DNA of 64,000 bases from Anoxybacillus ayderensis (GCF_000833605.1 NZ_JXTG01000001.1:263312-327311); one strand, 5' to 3'; numbered from the stretch's first letter, positions 27,533 to 37,579 are shown. Numbers and translations are program-made. Notes: a model not told the origin generated them from the sequence alone.

Positions 27533-28455
27533 CATTTCTCCGAGTCAATCAACTAAAAGTGCATTATCCGGTGCGCGGTGGGTTTTTTCGTAAGGTCATC
27601 GGGCATGTAAAAGCGGTCGATGGGATTAGCTTTGAATTGAAAAAAGGGGAAACGTACGGACTAGTCGGGGAGTCGGGATGCGGGAAAACGACAACGGGGC
27701 GAACAATTATTGGCCTAGTGAAAGCGACAGCAGGAGAAATTTTGTTTGATGGGAAAGATTTGACGAAACTAAGTCGCCGTGAATTTGTCCAATATCGAAA
27801 AGACATACAAATGATTTTCCAAGACCCGTACTCTTCGCTTAACCCAAGAAAACGAGTATTAGATATTGTTGCGGAGCCGTTGCGTAATTTTGAAAAACTA
27901 TCTCCGCAAGAAGAAAAACGAAAAGTACAAGGTCTCATTGAAAAAGTAGGGCTGCATTCGGACTCCGTCTATAAATATCCTCATGAATTTTCCGGCGGAC
28001 AACGGCAGCGTATTGGCATTGCCCGTGCCCTCACGCTCAATCCAAAGCTAATCATTGCTGACGAACCGGTATCGGCGCTTGACGTGTCTGTTCAAGCGCA
28101 AGTATTGAATTTCATGAAAGATATTCAAAAAGAGTTTCAGCTGACGTATTTGTTCATCAGCCATGATTTAGGAATTATTCGCCATATGTGTGATCGCATT
28201 GGTATTATGTACCGCGGGCAATTTGTTGAAGAAGGGACGAAGGACGAAATATTTCACGATCCGAAACATATTTATACAAAAAGGTTATTGGCGTCTATTC
28301 CTAACGCCGACCCGTTAAGACGGCAAGAGCAGCAAAAACTACGACAACAAATCGAAAAAGACTATGAACAATTGTATTCTCGTTATTTTGATGCGGAAGG
28401 AAGAGTATATCCACTGAAACGCATTTCCGAAACTCATTCGGTTGCGATCCCGTAA
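27529..28455 (+). CDS. oppF: Oligopeptide ABC transporter ATP-binding protein OppF/AppF
   Basis: This 308-aa second ATPase has Walker A GESGCGKTTTGRT, signature EFSGGQRQRIGIA and Walker B LIIADEPVSALDVS. The N-terminal VHYPVRGGFFRKVIGHVKAVDGISF segment is typical of OppF/DppF. ATG 27529 overlaps the oppD stop; the longer open frame from 27472 is only a frame overlap. It pairs with OppD to energise the OppB/OppC channel. Confidence 0.93.
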   Translation: MTFLRVNQLKVHYPVRGGFFRKVIGHVKAVDGISFELKKGETYGLVGESGCGKTTTGRTIIGLVKATAGEILFDGKDLTKLSRREFVQYRKDIQMIFQDPYSSLNPRKRVLDIVAEPLRNFEKLSPQEEKRKVQGLIEKVGLHSDSVYKYPHEFSGGQRQRIGIARALTLNPKLIIADEPVSALDVSVQAQVLNFMKDIQKEFQLTYLFISHDLGIIRHMCDRIGIMYRGQFVEEGTKDEIFHDPKHIYTKRLLASIPNADPLRRQEQQKLRQQIEKDYEQLYSRYFDAEGRVYPLKRISETHSVAIP

Positions 28456-28472
28456 GAGAGGAAGGAGAGAGG

Positions 28473-29441
28473 ATGGTCAAATTTATATTGCGACGTATCA
28501 TGATGATGATTCCACAACTATTTGTTTTAAGTGTGCTTATTTTTCTGCTTGCCAAAGCGATGCCTGGTGACGCTTTAACAGGCCAGCTAGCAAACAATCC
28601 AAAAATGGATGCGCAAACGTTAGCAGAGATGAGAGAAAAACTAGGGCTAAACGACCCTCTGTATGTTCAATATACGCGTTGGATAAAAAATTTACTCCAT
28701 GGAGATTTAGGATTATCATATGTTCATCAACAGCCTGTGACAGACTTGTTAGCAGGGAGAATGTGGAATACGATTTTGCTTTCGTTGTGTATTTTAGTGC
28801 TAACATACGCCATTGCCGTCCCCCTAGGAGTAATTTCCGGTCGTTGGCAAGATTCGTGGGCGGATAAGTTGATTGTCGGATATAGCTATGTTAGCTTTGC
28901 CACCCCGTTATTTATTTTTGCGCTCATCATGCTTTTTTTGTTTGGGTTTAAGCTCGGATGGTTTCCAACGGGCGGTAGCGTTGATATTCAGCTAGAGGAA
29001 GGGACATTTGATTATTACATAAGTAAGCTTAATCATCTTTTATTGCCGTCTTTATCTGGTGCGTTAATTAGTACGGTCGGAATCATTCAATATTTGCGTA
29101 GTGAAATTATTGACACAAAAGTAAAAGATTTTGTCCGCACGGCACGGGCAAAAGGAGTGCCAGAAGCGAAAATTTATTCGCGTCATATTTTGCGTAACTC
29201 ATTTTTACCGATTGCCGCTTTTTTAGGCTATGAAATTACCGGATTAATTGGCGGATCTGTTTTTTTAGAATCTATTTTTAGTTATCCAGGTATCGGTCAG
29301 CTTTTTCTTCAGTCGATTATGCAGCGGGATTATAGCGTCGTGACAGCACTTGTGATGATTTCAGGACTTGCAACATTAATCGGGACATTGTTATCGGACA
29401 TCATTTTAAGTGTTGTTGATCCGCGGATAAGAATCGATTAG
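28473..29441 (+). CDS. oppB: Oligopeptide ABC transporter permease OppB
   Basis: This 322-aa inner-membrane permease has six predicted helices. The N-terminal FILRRIMMMIPQLFVLSVLIF and the EAA loop (VRTARAKGVPEAKIYSRHILRNSFLPI) are characteristic, as is GGSVFLESIFSYPGIGQLF. ATG 28473 follows GAAGGAGAGAGG, 17 bp behind oppF. It forms the translocation pore with OppC. Confidence 0.93.
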   Translation: MVKFILRRIMMMIPQLFVLSVLIFLLAKAMPGDALTGQLANNPKMDAQTLAEMREKLGLNDPLYVQYTRWIKNLLHGDLGLSYVHQQPVTDLLAGRMWNTILLSLCILVLTYAIAVPLGVISGRWQDSWADKLIVGYSYVSFATPLFIFALIMLFLFGFKLGWFPTGGSVDIQLEEGTFDYYISKLNHLLLPSLSGALISTVGIIQYLRSEIIDTKVKDFVRTARAKGVPEAKIYSRHILRNSFLPIAAFLGYEITGLIGGSVFLESIFSYPGIGQLFLQSIMQRDYSVVTALVMISGLATLIGTLLSDIILSVVDPRIRID

Positions 29442-29454
29442 AGGAGGGGGAAAA

Positions 29455-30324
29455 ATGAAAAAGACAGAATATTCACCCTTTTCTGTTCTGTGGCGGGAAG
29501 TAGTGAAAGATAAACTAGCGCTTAGCTCTCTTTTGCTTCTTTCACTCATTCTATTCATTGTATACGGGGCTTCCATTGTACTAGATCAAGAAGAAATCGT
29601 CAAAGTCGATCTTTTGTCCATCTACTCCCCGCCGTCTGCCGAGCATTGGCTAGGAACAGACTATGGTGGAAGGGATATTTTAGGACAACTCATTATTGGG
29701 GCGAGAAATTCTTTTACGATCGGTTTAGCCATTACGTTGCTGACAGGATTAATCGGATTAACAATCGGATTAATTGCAGGTTATTTTGGTGGAGTAATTG
29801 ATAACATCATTATGCGTATTATTGATTTTATCCTTATTTTGCCTTTTTTAATGCTAGTTATTGTTTTCGTGGCAATCGTTCCGAAATATAACGTGTTTAC
29901 GTTTATTTTGATTATGAGTGCCTTTCTATGGACAGGAAAAGCGCGGCTCATTCGGGCAAAGGTGTTGGCGGAACGAGAGTTGGACTATGTGAGCGCCTCA
30001 AAAACGCTCGGCACGCCCGATTGGAAAATTATCGTTCGGGAAATATTACCGAACTTAAGCTCGATCATTATCGTGAATTTAACATTGAATCTTGCAGGCA
30101 ATATCGGAATTGAGTCAGGACTAAGCTATTTAGGATTTGGTCTCCCAGAAAGCACGCCAAGCTTAGGGACATTAGTCAGCTATGCGACAAATCCGGATGT
30201 ATTGCAAAACAAATGGTGGGTTTGGTTACCAGCATCAGTACTTATTTTAGTAATGATGTTGTGTATAAATTTTATCGGCCAAGCGTTAAAACGTGCGGCT
30301 GATGCAAGACAACGATTAGGATAA
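29455..30324 (+). CDS. oppC: Oligopeptide ABC transporter permease OppC
   Basis: This 289-aa permease has the N-terminal OppC segment and the LGTDYGGRDILGQLIIGARNS motif near residue 65. The EAA loop (RELDYVSASKTLGTPDWKIIVREILPN) is near residue 175, followed by ESGLSYLGFGLPESTPSLG. It is 13 bp behind oppB with GAGGAGGGGG as ribosome site. Confidence 0.93.
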   Translation: MKKTEYSPFSVLWREVVKDKLALSSLLLLSLILFIVYGASIVLDQEEIVKVDLLSIYSPPSAEHWLGTDYGGRDILGQLIIGARNSFTIGLAITLLTGLIGLTIGLIAGYFGGVIDNIIMRIIDFILILPFLMLVIVFVAIVPKYNVFTFILIMSAFLWTGKARLIRAKVLAERELDYVSASKTLGTPDWKIIVREILPNLSSIIIVNLTLNLAGNIGIESGLSYLGFGLPESTPSLGTLVSYATNPDVLQNKWWVWLPASVLILVMMLCINFIGQALKRAADARQRLG

Positions 30325-30339
30325 AAGGGGGAGATGGAA

Positions 30340-32118
30340 TTGAAAAAAAGGTATTGGAAGTTTTTTAGCGTGCTCGCTGGACTGGCACTCGTATTGTCCG
30401 CATGCACCGACTCGACAAGTAGCGATCCAAAAAAACCGACAGAGCAAACTGCACCAAAAGAAGACATCGGCAATTTTCCGATGACGGTCAAAAACGATGG
30501 GGAAATTGTCGACGGCGTACTTACTTATGGGTTAGTGTCAGATACACCATTTGAGGGAACGCTCAACTATGCATTTTACACAGGACATCCGGATGCGGAA
30601 ATTTTGCAGTTTTTTGATGAAGCGCTATTTCGTACAAACGGAGACTATGAGATTACGAATGATGGGGCAGCCACGTACGAGCTTTCCGCAGACAAAAAAA
30701 CGATGACAATTAAAATTAAAGACAACGTGAAGTGGCATGACGGGGAGCCAGTAAAGGCAGAAGATTTAGAGTATGCGTATTTAGTCATCGGACATAAAGA
30801 TTATACAGGGGTGCGTTATGGCGATGCGCTTATACAAGGTATTGTCGGCATGGAGGAGTACCATAGCGGAAAAGCGTCAACGATTTCTGGCATTAAAGTA
30901 GTCGATGAAAAAACGCTTACGATTACGTGGAAACAGGCGAATCCATCCGTGTTAACCGGAATTTGGGCATATCCGCTGCCGAAACATTACTTGAAAGATA
31001 TTCCAATTGACCAATTGGCTCAATCAGACAAAATTCGTAAAAATCCGATCGGTTTCGGACCGTTCAAAGTGAAGAAAATTGTCCCAGGAGAATCGGTGGA
31101 AATGGTGCGCAACGATGACTATTATGGCGGGAAGCCGAACTTAAAAGGGGTCATTGTAAAAGTCGTCAGCCCGAAAGTCGTTCTTCAGTCGTTGAAAAAA
31201 GGCGAAATTGACATTGCAGAATTTCCAACCGATCAGTATGTAGGTGCGAAAGGAACGAAAAATATTCAATTCGTTGGCAAAATCGACTTAGCTTACAACT
31301 ATATCGGCTTCAAGCTCGGGCGTTGGGATGCGAAAAAGCAAGAAAACGTCATGGATAATCCAAAATTCCAAGACAAACGATTGCGCCAAGCGATGGCATA
31401 TGCGATTGATAACAAGTCAGTCGGCGAGAAACTTTATCATGGGTTGCGCTTCCCTGCGACAACGCTCATTCCACCATCGTTCCCTGGCTACCATGATAAA
31501 GAGGCAAAAGGCTATTCGTATGACCCAGAGAAAGCGAAAAAGCTGTTAGATGAGGCAGGGTATAAAGATAAAGATGGCGATGGGCTTCGCGAAGATCCAA
31601 ACGGAAAGAAATTTACGATTCATTTCCTTGCGATGAGCGGCTCCGATGTGGCCGAACCGTTAGCGAAATTTTATATGCAATGTTGGAAAGATGTCGGATT
31701 GGATGTACAATTAGTCGACGGACGCTTAGCGGAGTTTAACTCGTTCTATGATATGGTTGAAAAAGACGACCCGAAAGTCGATGTGTTTGCTGCTGCTTGG
31801 GGAACAGGAACAGATGTTGACCCATACGGACTGTATGGACGAAACGTCATGTTCAACTACTCGCGTTGGGTGAACGAGAAAAATGATGAGCTACTCGAAA
31901 AAGGGCATTCGGAACAAGCGTTTGATAAAGAATACCGGAAAAAGATTTACAACGAATGGCAAGCATTAATGAACGAGGAAGTCCCGGTAATTCCGACACT
32001 ATACCGTTCAGCGCTTTATGCAGTAAACAATCGGGTGAAAAACTTCACGGTCGACCCAAGCTCGCAGTTGACGTGGAAAGATGTCGGTGTGACAGCAGAA
32101 AAACCAGAAGTAGAATAA
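30340..32118 (+). CDS. oppA: Oligopeptide-binding lipoprotein OppA
   Basis: This ~592-aa SBP_bac_5 family lipoprotein has the lipobox LVLSAC at the end of a basic-hydrophobic signal peptide. Internal motifs include VKWHDGEPVKAEDLEYAY and RLRQAMAYAIDNKSVGEKLYHG. The TTG at 30340 is preferred to the ATG at 30334 because AAAGGGGGAG ends only one base before that ATG but 7-8 nt before the TTG. It is the last gene of a D-F-B-C-A importer operon; the ligand is inferred to be peptides. Confidence 0.92.
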   Translation: MKKRYWKFFSVLAGLALVLSACTDSTSSDPKKPTEQTAPKEDIGNFPMTVKNDGEIVDGVLTYGLVSDTPFEGTLNYAFYTGHPDAEILQFFDEALFRTNGDYEITNDGAATYELSADKKTMTIKIKDNVKWHDGEPVKAEDLEYAYLVIGHKDYTGVRYGDALIQGIVGMEEYHSGKASTISGIKVVDEKTLTITWKQANPSVLTGIWAYPLPKHYLKDIPIDQLAQSDKIRKNPIGFGPFKVKKIVPGESVEMVRNDDYYGGKPNLKGVIVKVVSPKVVLQSLKKGEIDIAEFPTDQYVGAKGTKNIQFVGKIDLAYNYIGFKLGRWDAKKQENVMDNPKFQDKRLRQAMAYAIDNKSVGEKLYHGLRFPATTLIPPSFPGYHDKEAKGYSYDPEKAKKLLDEAGYKDKDGDGLREDPNGKKFTIHFLAMSGSDVAEPLAKFYMQCWKDVGLDVQLVDGRLAEFNSFYDMVEKDDPKVDVFAAAWGTGTDVDPYGLYGRNVMFNYSRWVNEKNDELLEKGHSEQAFDKEYRKKIYNEWQALMNEEVPVIPTLYRSALYAVNNRVKNFTVDPSSQLTWKDVGVTAEKPEVE

Positions 32119-32119
32119 T

Positions 32120-32161
32120 AAATGAAGGGGCGGTTCGAGAAAAGAACCGCTCTGTTCATTT
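32120..32161 (+). terminator. Intrinsic terminator after oppA
   Basis: GCGGTTC and GAACCGC pair around GAGAAAA, extended by AATGAA/TTCATT arms. The T run is weak. From here to the NYN promoter at 32348 no gene is seen. Confidence 0.6.
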
Positions 32162-32347
32162 ATCTAGCGTGTGACACTAGGTTATCAATTTTATTAAAAT
32201 CATCAAATAACGATAAAGATTTTCATAAAATTGTTTATCAGTCCATGCCATTTATGCGACATGTCAAACGCCTTTGCGAATACTTTCTCATCATTTCGCA
32301 ATATGATTAAGAACATATTGTCAAATCAAAAATAAAGGTGGTGTGTG

Positions 32348-32375
32348 TTGACATGTCGTGTTTTTGTTGTATAAT
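32348..32375 (+). promoter_or_regulatory. Consensus sigma-A promoter of the NYN gene
   Basis: TTGACA at 32348-32353 is separated by 16 bp from TATAAT at 32370-32375. Both hexamers match consensus exactly, making this one of the strongest promoter matches in the window. Confidence 0.75.
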
Positions 32376-32420
32376 TGTGCATAGAATAAACGCTGTCGTT
32401 CATATGGATGGCAGGTCAAG

Positions 32421-32456
32421 AAGGGAGCGGCATCGTGTCGCTCCTTTTGCTTTTTA
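32421..32456 (+). terminator. Terminator-like hairpin in the NYN leader
   Basis: AAGGGAGCG and CGCTCCTTTT pair around a 9-nt loop and are followed by GCTTTTT. It lies downstream of a consensus promoter and before the start codon, so it could act as an attenuator or end a short RNA of about 75 nt. Confidence 0.6.
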
Positions 32457-32473
32457 TGTGAGGAGGGATGTTT

Positions 32474-33040
32474 TTGTATTCACGAATCGCCTTATTTATC
32501 GATGGCGGGTATCTTGACAACGTATTGAAATGGCATGGAAAAGCAAAAATTGATTACGGTAAGCTTGCTACAGCTATGGCTAACGACCACTTGCTTCTGA
32601 GAACGTACTACTATCACTGTCTCCCTTATCAATCTCCAAATCCATCTTCAGAGGAAAAAGAGTATTTTTCCAATGCTCAAAGTTTTTTCAAAAGATTGAG
32701 TAGGCTAGAAAGCTTCACTGTTCGAGAAGGAAAACTTGCATTCCGCGGTATTGATGATCGCGGTTTCCCTGTGTTCGAGCAAAAGCGTGTTGATGTTATG
32801 CTAGCGACAGACTTAGTTATGCATAGTACGAAAAAACTGATTACGCATGCAGCCCTTTTAACAGGGGATAGCGACTTTTTACCAGCGTTGCAAATTGCAC
32901 AATCAGAAGGAGTGCATATTACTCTGTATTATTCTGATGAAAGCGACGACATTCGCCCGCACGATGAACTGTTGGATATTGTAGATGATCGGAGGTTGAT
33001 CAACAAGGACTTCATCCATAGTATTAAAAGAGGATCATGA
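32474..33040 (+). CDS. NYN-domain (LabA/DUF88-like) putative ribonuclease
   Basis: This ~188-aa protein belongs to the NYN (PIN-like) nuclease superfamily. The conserved acidic residues are seen in ALFIDGGYLDN, in VDVMLATDLV and in LLTGDSDFLPALQIA, the metal-binding set of the fold. NYN proteins cleave RNA and often sit in defence islands; the target here is unknown. The TTG at 32474 lies 7 nt from AGGAGG, whereas the ATG at 32468 directly follows it. An IS66 remnant begins right after the stop codon. Confidence 0.8.
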   Translation: MYSRIALFIDGGYLDNVLKWHGKAKIDYGKLATAMANDHLLLRTYYYHCLPYQSPNPSSEEKEYFSNAQSFFKRLSRLESFTVREGKLAFRGIDDRGFPVFEQKRVDVMLATDLVMHSTKKLITHAALLTGDSDFLPALQIAQSEGVHITLYYSDESDDIRPHDELLDIVDDRRLINKDFIHSIKRGS

Positions 33041-33044
33041 GTAA

Positions 33045-33440
33045 GCCATTGCATACTGTCTGAATCAATGGGATAAGTTAGTGGCCTTTTTAGAGGATGG
33101 GCGACTGCAGATCGATAATAATCGCAGTGGGCGATCTATCAAACTTGTCGTGATAGGAAGGAAAAATTGGCTTTTCGCAAATACACCACAAGATGCTAGG
33201 GCGAGTGCCATCATTTACAGCGTGGTAGAGACAGCGATAGCGAATCGACTACATCCGTATTACTATCTTCGCTATCTTTTTGAGCAGCTTCCCAATATGG
33301 ATGTATCAGACAGTCGTGCATTGGATCAAGTACTTCCTTGGTCTAAAACACTTCCTGCTTCATGTATTGCTTTTCATCAACTAACTCAATAATACCTTAA
33401 GCCTCGGCCTTTAAAAAGGTGGGGGCTATTTGACGTTTAC
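33045..33440 (+). mobile_element. IS66-family transposase remnant with right end
   Basis: From 33045 to the TAA ending at 33392 the frame reads AYCLNQWDKLVAFLEDGRLQID..., the C-terminal ~115 residues of the IS66 TnpC transposase, including NNRSGRSIK, VIGRKNWLFANTP and YYYLRYLFEQLPNM. The catalytic N-terminal parts are missing. The following GTGGGGGCTATTTGACGTTTAC (33419-33440) looks like the IS66 terminal repeat, read in reverse as GTAAACGTCAAA. It marks the left side of the accessory island. Confidence 0.8.
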
Positions 33441-33475
33441 GTTTTTTCTCGTATTTACGCACGTTTCCGACTAAT

Positions 33476-33510
33476 TTCGACAGTTTTTGTCATCTTTATT
33501 TTGATACAAT
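33476..33510 (+). promoter_or_regulatory. Candidate promoter of the type III RM operon with TTCGACA box
   Basis: TTCGACA (33476-33482), the reverse complement of a Spo0A box, is followed after 22 bp by TACAAT (33505-33510), about 55 bp before the helicase start. The same layout is seen at 45429, 48381 and 62587. No normal -35 at 17 bp is visible. Confidence 0.4.
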
Positions 33511-33565
33511 AAAACTATGTCGAAACGAATGGTAGTTATGACTAATAAAGGAGTTCGGATGTTAC

Positions 33566-36500
33566 ATGTCAAAAGGAATGATTGATAATAAACAGCGTGG
33601 TTTAGTGGGGGATGTGCTCAAAAAGCATATGCAAAAAGGGAGCAAACTTTCTGTTGCGGCAGCTCATTTTACGCTATATGCTTTTGTAGAGTTAAAAAGG
33701 GAGCTTTCACAAATTGAAGAATTTCGCTTTATTTTTACAGAACCGGCATTTGTAAAAGGAGACTATTTAGCGAAAGAGAAAATCGCAAAAAATGAAGCGT
33801 TATTGTATGGGGTGGAAGAAGAGCAAAAATATAAAGCCGAGCTGAACCAAGCATACATAGCAAAAGAATTTGCGAAATGGTTGAAGCAAAAAGCGAAAAT
33901 AAAATCGGTTACTACGCGCAAAATTGAAGGCGGGCTATACCATGTCCAAAATAAAGATGGAAAGCAAATTGGATTGGTCGGTGGCGCTCCTTTTTCAAGC
34001 CCAGGACTAGGTTACAGCAACTCGTCCAACATGTATATTAACACGATTACAGATGATGAAAAAGAGAATATCGAATTATTACGTCAATTTGATGACATTT
34101 GGAAAAATGAGTATGCATTGCAAGATGTAAAGGAACAAATTTTGCGCCAATTAGAGGTACTGTATCGAGAGCATACGCCTGAATTTATTTATTTTGTTAC
34201 ACTTTACAATCTTTTTAAAGACTTTCTGCAAGAAACACGTGATTACAGCACGTTGCAAACGAAAACAGGGTTTGAAAATACGATTGTTTGGAACAAGCTC
34301 TACGATTTTCAACGCGACGGCGTGATCGGGGCAATCAATAAAATTGAAACGTACGGAGGGTGTATTATTGCCGATAGCGTCGGATTAGGAAAAACATTTG
34401 AAGCATTGGCGGTCATTAAATATTATGAATTACGGAATCATCGCGTTCTTGTGCTTGCGCCAAAAAAACTGCGGGAGAACTGGGAAATTTATCGCGCGAA
34501 TGACAAACGAAATATTTTGCTAGAAGACCGCTTCTCTTATGATTTACTGAATCATACCGATTTATCGCGTAAAAGTGGATATAGCGGAAATATCAATTTA
34601 GAATACGTTAACTGGGGAAATTACGATTTAGTCGTCATTGACGAGTCGCACAATTTTCGTAACAATGACCCGCGGAAAAGCCATATTACCCGCTACTCAC
34701 GTCTAATGAACGACATTATTAAATCGGGCGTGAAAACAAAAGTGCTCATGCTTTCCGCTACCCCTGTCAACAACAAACTTGACGATTTAAAAAACCAAAT
34801 TGCTTTCATTACGGAAGGGAATGATAAAGCACTAGCAGAAAAAGCGAATATTAAAAGCATCAATCAAACGATTCGCCGTGCGCAGTCACAGTTCAAAAAA
34901 TGGAGTAGCTTACCTGAAGAAGAACGGACGACAGAACGGTTATTAGATATGTTAAGCTGGGACTATTTTACGTTGCTTGATTCTTTAACGATTGCTCGCT
35001 CGCGCCGCCATATTGAAAAATATTATAATGTAAACGCGATCGGGAAATTCCCGCAACGCTTAAAACCGATCAATATAAAAGAAACGATTGATGCAAAACA
35101 TGAATTTCCACCGCTTTCTGTCATCAATAATGACATTTTGCGTTTGCGGTTTGCGCTTTATTCGCCGATGAAATACATTTTGCCGCACAAGCAAGCGTTT
35201 TATCACGAAAAATACGACACAAAAGTCGCGAATGGACGTGTATTGAAACAAACAGACCGTGAAAACAATCTCGTCTATTTAATGAAAACAAACTTATTGA
35301 AGCGTTTAGAAAGTAGCGTCCACTCTTTCTCGCTAACATTACAAAGCATTATCGAACAAATCGATGCCTATTTGTCTAAAATTGAGAACGAGGCTACTAA
35401 CATTGGCGATTTCGATAATATTGACATGGAAGATGATGAGATGGAAGAAGCATTTGTCGGGGCAAAAGTGAAAATTGCCCTGCGTGATATCGATCGTATC
35501 CGTTGGAAGCAAGATTTACTATATGATCGTACCATTCTACAAAAGTTATTGGATTATGCTAGCCAAGTTACACCGGAACGCGATCAAAAAATGTTGACGC
35601 TTAAAAAGATGATTCAACAGAAAATCGCACACCCAATCAATGGACAAAACAAAAAGATACTCATTTTTACGGCGTTTGCCGATACAGCAAAATACTTATA
35701 TGAACATTTGCACCGCTGGATTCGGCAAGAGTTCCATCTTCACTGTGCAGTAGTGACAGGGAAAGATCGGCCGAAAACGACGTTTCCGATGCAAAAGACG
35801 GACTTTAATAACGTTTTAATGCATTTTTCTCCTATGTCGAAAGAGCGAGGGAAACTGATTCCTGATACGATCGGTGAAATTGACATTTTAATTGCCACAG
35901 ATTGTATTTCGGAAGGGCAAAACTTGCAAGATTGCGATTATTTAATTAACTACGATATTCACTGGAATCCGGTGCGCATTATTCAACGGTTTGGCCGGAT
36001 TGACCGAATTGGAAGTAAAAACGAGCAAATTCAGCTTGTGAACTTTTGGCCGCCAATGGAACTTGACGAGTACATCAACCTTGTTGGCAGAGTGAAAGAC
36101 CGCATGGCAATTCTCGATATTTCATCGACCGGAGAAGAAGATGTCCTTTCTAGCAACAGCAATGAAATGAAAGACCTTGAGTATCGGAGAAAACAATTGG
36201 AAAAACTACAAAGCGAAGTGATCGATTTAGAAGATATTTCGGGAAACATTTCGTTAACTGACTTTACGATGGATGATTTTCGCATGGACTTATTGAATTT
36301 TATGAAACAAAACAAAGAAATGATCGAAACAGCACCTTTCGGACTGTTTAGTATTACAACCAATAAAAATGAAAAACTAAGAGAAGACATTCAACCAGGA
36401 GTTATTTTTTGTTTAAAGCAAATCAATCATTTTGCGACTACACATGAACAAAATGCACTTCATCCATACTACTTAGTGTATGTGAAAGAAGATGGAGAAG

Positions 36501-36799
36501 TATTATACAACCACGTCCATGTGAAAAAGATTTTGGACTTATATCGATCGTTATGTCACGGAAAAAGTGAAGTAGAAAGCGAATTATATGCGGCGTTTTA
36601 CGAGGAAACGAAAAACGGAAAAGAGATGGGCGGGTATAAACTACTGCTTGAGCAAGCGGTGGAAGAGGTTGTCGGAAAAATCGATCAGCATGCAACGTTG
36701 AACATTTTCAGCTTAGGAAATTTAGATCAACTAATGACAACAGTTAATACAAATTTACAAGATTTTGAAATCGTTTCTTATCTTATTATCAAAGGGTGA
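33566..36799 (+). CDS. SNF2-type helicase with N-terminal PLD-like domain
   Basis: This is a 1077-aa superfamily 2 helicase. Residues 1-180 resemble the phospholipase D-like domain found before such helicases, but the HKD motif is degenerate (LYHVQNKDGKQIGLVGGAPF), so nuclease activity is doubtful. The motor has Walker A DSVGLGKTFEA (K276), the DESH box at 359-362, MLSATPVNN, and helicase-C motifs GQNLQDCDYLINYD and QRFGRIDRIGS near 800. It is the first gene of a tight cluster with DUF4391, mod and res, so it probably serves the restriction system as a translocase or sensor. ATG 33566 is 12 nt from AAAGGAG. Confidence 0.85.
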   Translation: MSKGMIDNKQRGLVGDVLKKHMQKGSKLSVAAAHFTLYAFVELKRELSQIEEFRFIFTEPAFVKGDYLAKEKIAKNEALLYGVEEEQKYKAELNQAYIAKEFAKWLKQKAKIKSVTTRKIEGGLYHVQNKDGKQIGLVGGAPFSSPGLGYSNSSNMYINTITDDEKENIELLRQFDDIWKNEYALQDVKEQILRQLEVLYREHTPEFIYFVTLYNLFKDFLQETRDYSTLQTKTGFENTIVWNKLYDFQRDGVIGAINKIETYGGCIIADSVGLGKTFEALAVIKYYELRNHRVLVLAPKKLRENWEIYRANDKRNILLEDRFSYDLLNHTDLSRKSGYSGNINLEYVNWGNYDLVVIDESHNFRNNDPRKSHITRYSRLMNDIIKSGVKTKVLMLSATPVNNKLDDLKNQIAFITEGNDKALAEKANIKSINQTIRRAQSQFKKWSSLPEEERTTERLLDMLSWDYFTLLDSLTIARSRRHIEKYYNVNAIGKFPQRLKPINIKETIDAKHEFPPLSVINNDILRLRFALYSPMKYILPHKQAFYHEKYDTKVANGRVLKQTDRENNLVYLMKTNLLKRLESSVHSFSLTLQSIIEQIDAYLSKIENEATNIGDFDNIDMEDDEMEEAFVGAKVKIALRDIDRIRWKQDLLYDRTILQKLLDYASQVTPERDQKMLTLKKMIQQKIAHPINGQNKKILIFTAFADTAKYLYEHLHRWIRQEFHLHCAVVTGKDRPKTTFPMQKTDFNNVLMHFSPMSKERGKLIPDTIGEIDILIATDCISEGQNLQDCDYLINYDIHWNPVRIIQRFGRIDRIGSKNEQIQLVNFWPPMELDEYINLVGRVKDRMAILDISSTGEEDVLSSNSNEMKDLEYRRKQLEKLQSEVIDLEDISGNISLTDFTMDDFRMDLLNFMKQNKEMIETAPFGLFSITTNKNEKLREDIQPGVIFCLKQINHFATTHEQNALHPYYLVYVKEDGEVLYNHVHVKKILDLYRSLCHGKSEVESELYAAFYEETKNGKEMGGYKLLLEQAVEEVVGKIDQHATLNIFSLGNLDQLMTTVNTNLQDFEIVSYLIIKG

Positions 36800-36801
36800 G
36801 A

Positions 36802-37566
36802 ATGATGGCTGGAGTTGCGTTTTATCAAGCGATTGGTTTGGATCCTCGCGTTCGTCCGCTCCGCAAAAAATTAGATAAAAAGATGTTTTATGATTTTGCG
36901 GATTTAAACAAAAAAGAAAAAGACTATATCACGAAATATGTGGAGCGGATCGAATTAACGTATGTATTAACGCCAAGCAATATGAATATCCAGCCGTTCA
37001 TCAATGACGAGTACTATTATGAAGGGGTTATGTTTATTACCATTCGGTTAAGAGAAGAAACAAAAGATTTTCACGTTTCAACGATTGGTGAGATCATTCA
37101 AGAAGCGCTTCCGAATCCGGTTGTCATCGTGTTTGAAAAGCACGGGAACATCCGAATGGGTACGTGTATAAAGCGGCGAAACAAAGTGGAACGGTCACAA
37201 ACGGTTTTAGAACAACAAGCTTACACCCCTTGGTTTCAGCTCGATGAAACAAACGAAACCGTTCGACAGTTTATCGCGTCCGTACATATGAAAAACGTAT
37301 CATTTGCGCATTTCTTTCAGTTTTATCAAGATATTCATCGTGCCGTCCAAGCGTTTCAACATATAAACGCTGTCGGTACGTTTTATATCGCAACAAATGA
37401 ACAATCACAACAATTGATCGAGCAAATCAAGCAACTAGAAACAGAAATCGCTGCGTGGAAAGCGAAGCTAAAAAAAGAAACGCAATTCAATCGCAAAGTG
37501 GAAATGAACATGAAAATTCACGAATTAACAATGCAAATCGAACAATTAAAACAACGATTAAAATGA
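36802..37566 (+). CDS. DUF4391 domain-containing protein
   Basis: This ~254-aa protein of the DUF4391 family is commonly encoded beside helicase and DNA methyltransferase genes. It starts FYQAIGLDPRVRPLRKKLDKKMFYDFADLNKKEKDY and contains ITIRLREET and VVIVFEKHGNIRMGTCIKRRNKVE. The last 60 residues (IEQIKQLETEIAAWKAKLKK...) form a predicted coiled coil that may mediate assembly. The gene starts 3 bp after the helicase stop (AAAGGGTGAG as ribosome site) and ends 13 bp before mod. No catalytic motif is recognised. Confidence 0.8.
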   Translation: MMAGVAFYQAIGLDPRVRPLRKKLDKKMFYDFADLNKKEKDYITKYVERIELTYVLTPSNMNIQPFINDEYYYEGVMFITIRLREETKDFHVSTIGEIIQEALPNPVVIVFEKHGNIRMGTCIKRRNKVERSQTVLEQQAYTPWFQLDETNETVRQFIASVHMKNVSFAHFFQFYQDIHRAVQAFQHINAVGTFYIATNEQSQQLIEQIKQLETEIAAWKAKLKKETQFNRKVEMNMKIHELTMQIEQLKQRLK

Positions 37567-37579
37567 AGGGGGAAAACCG

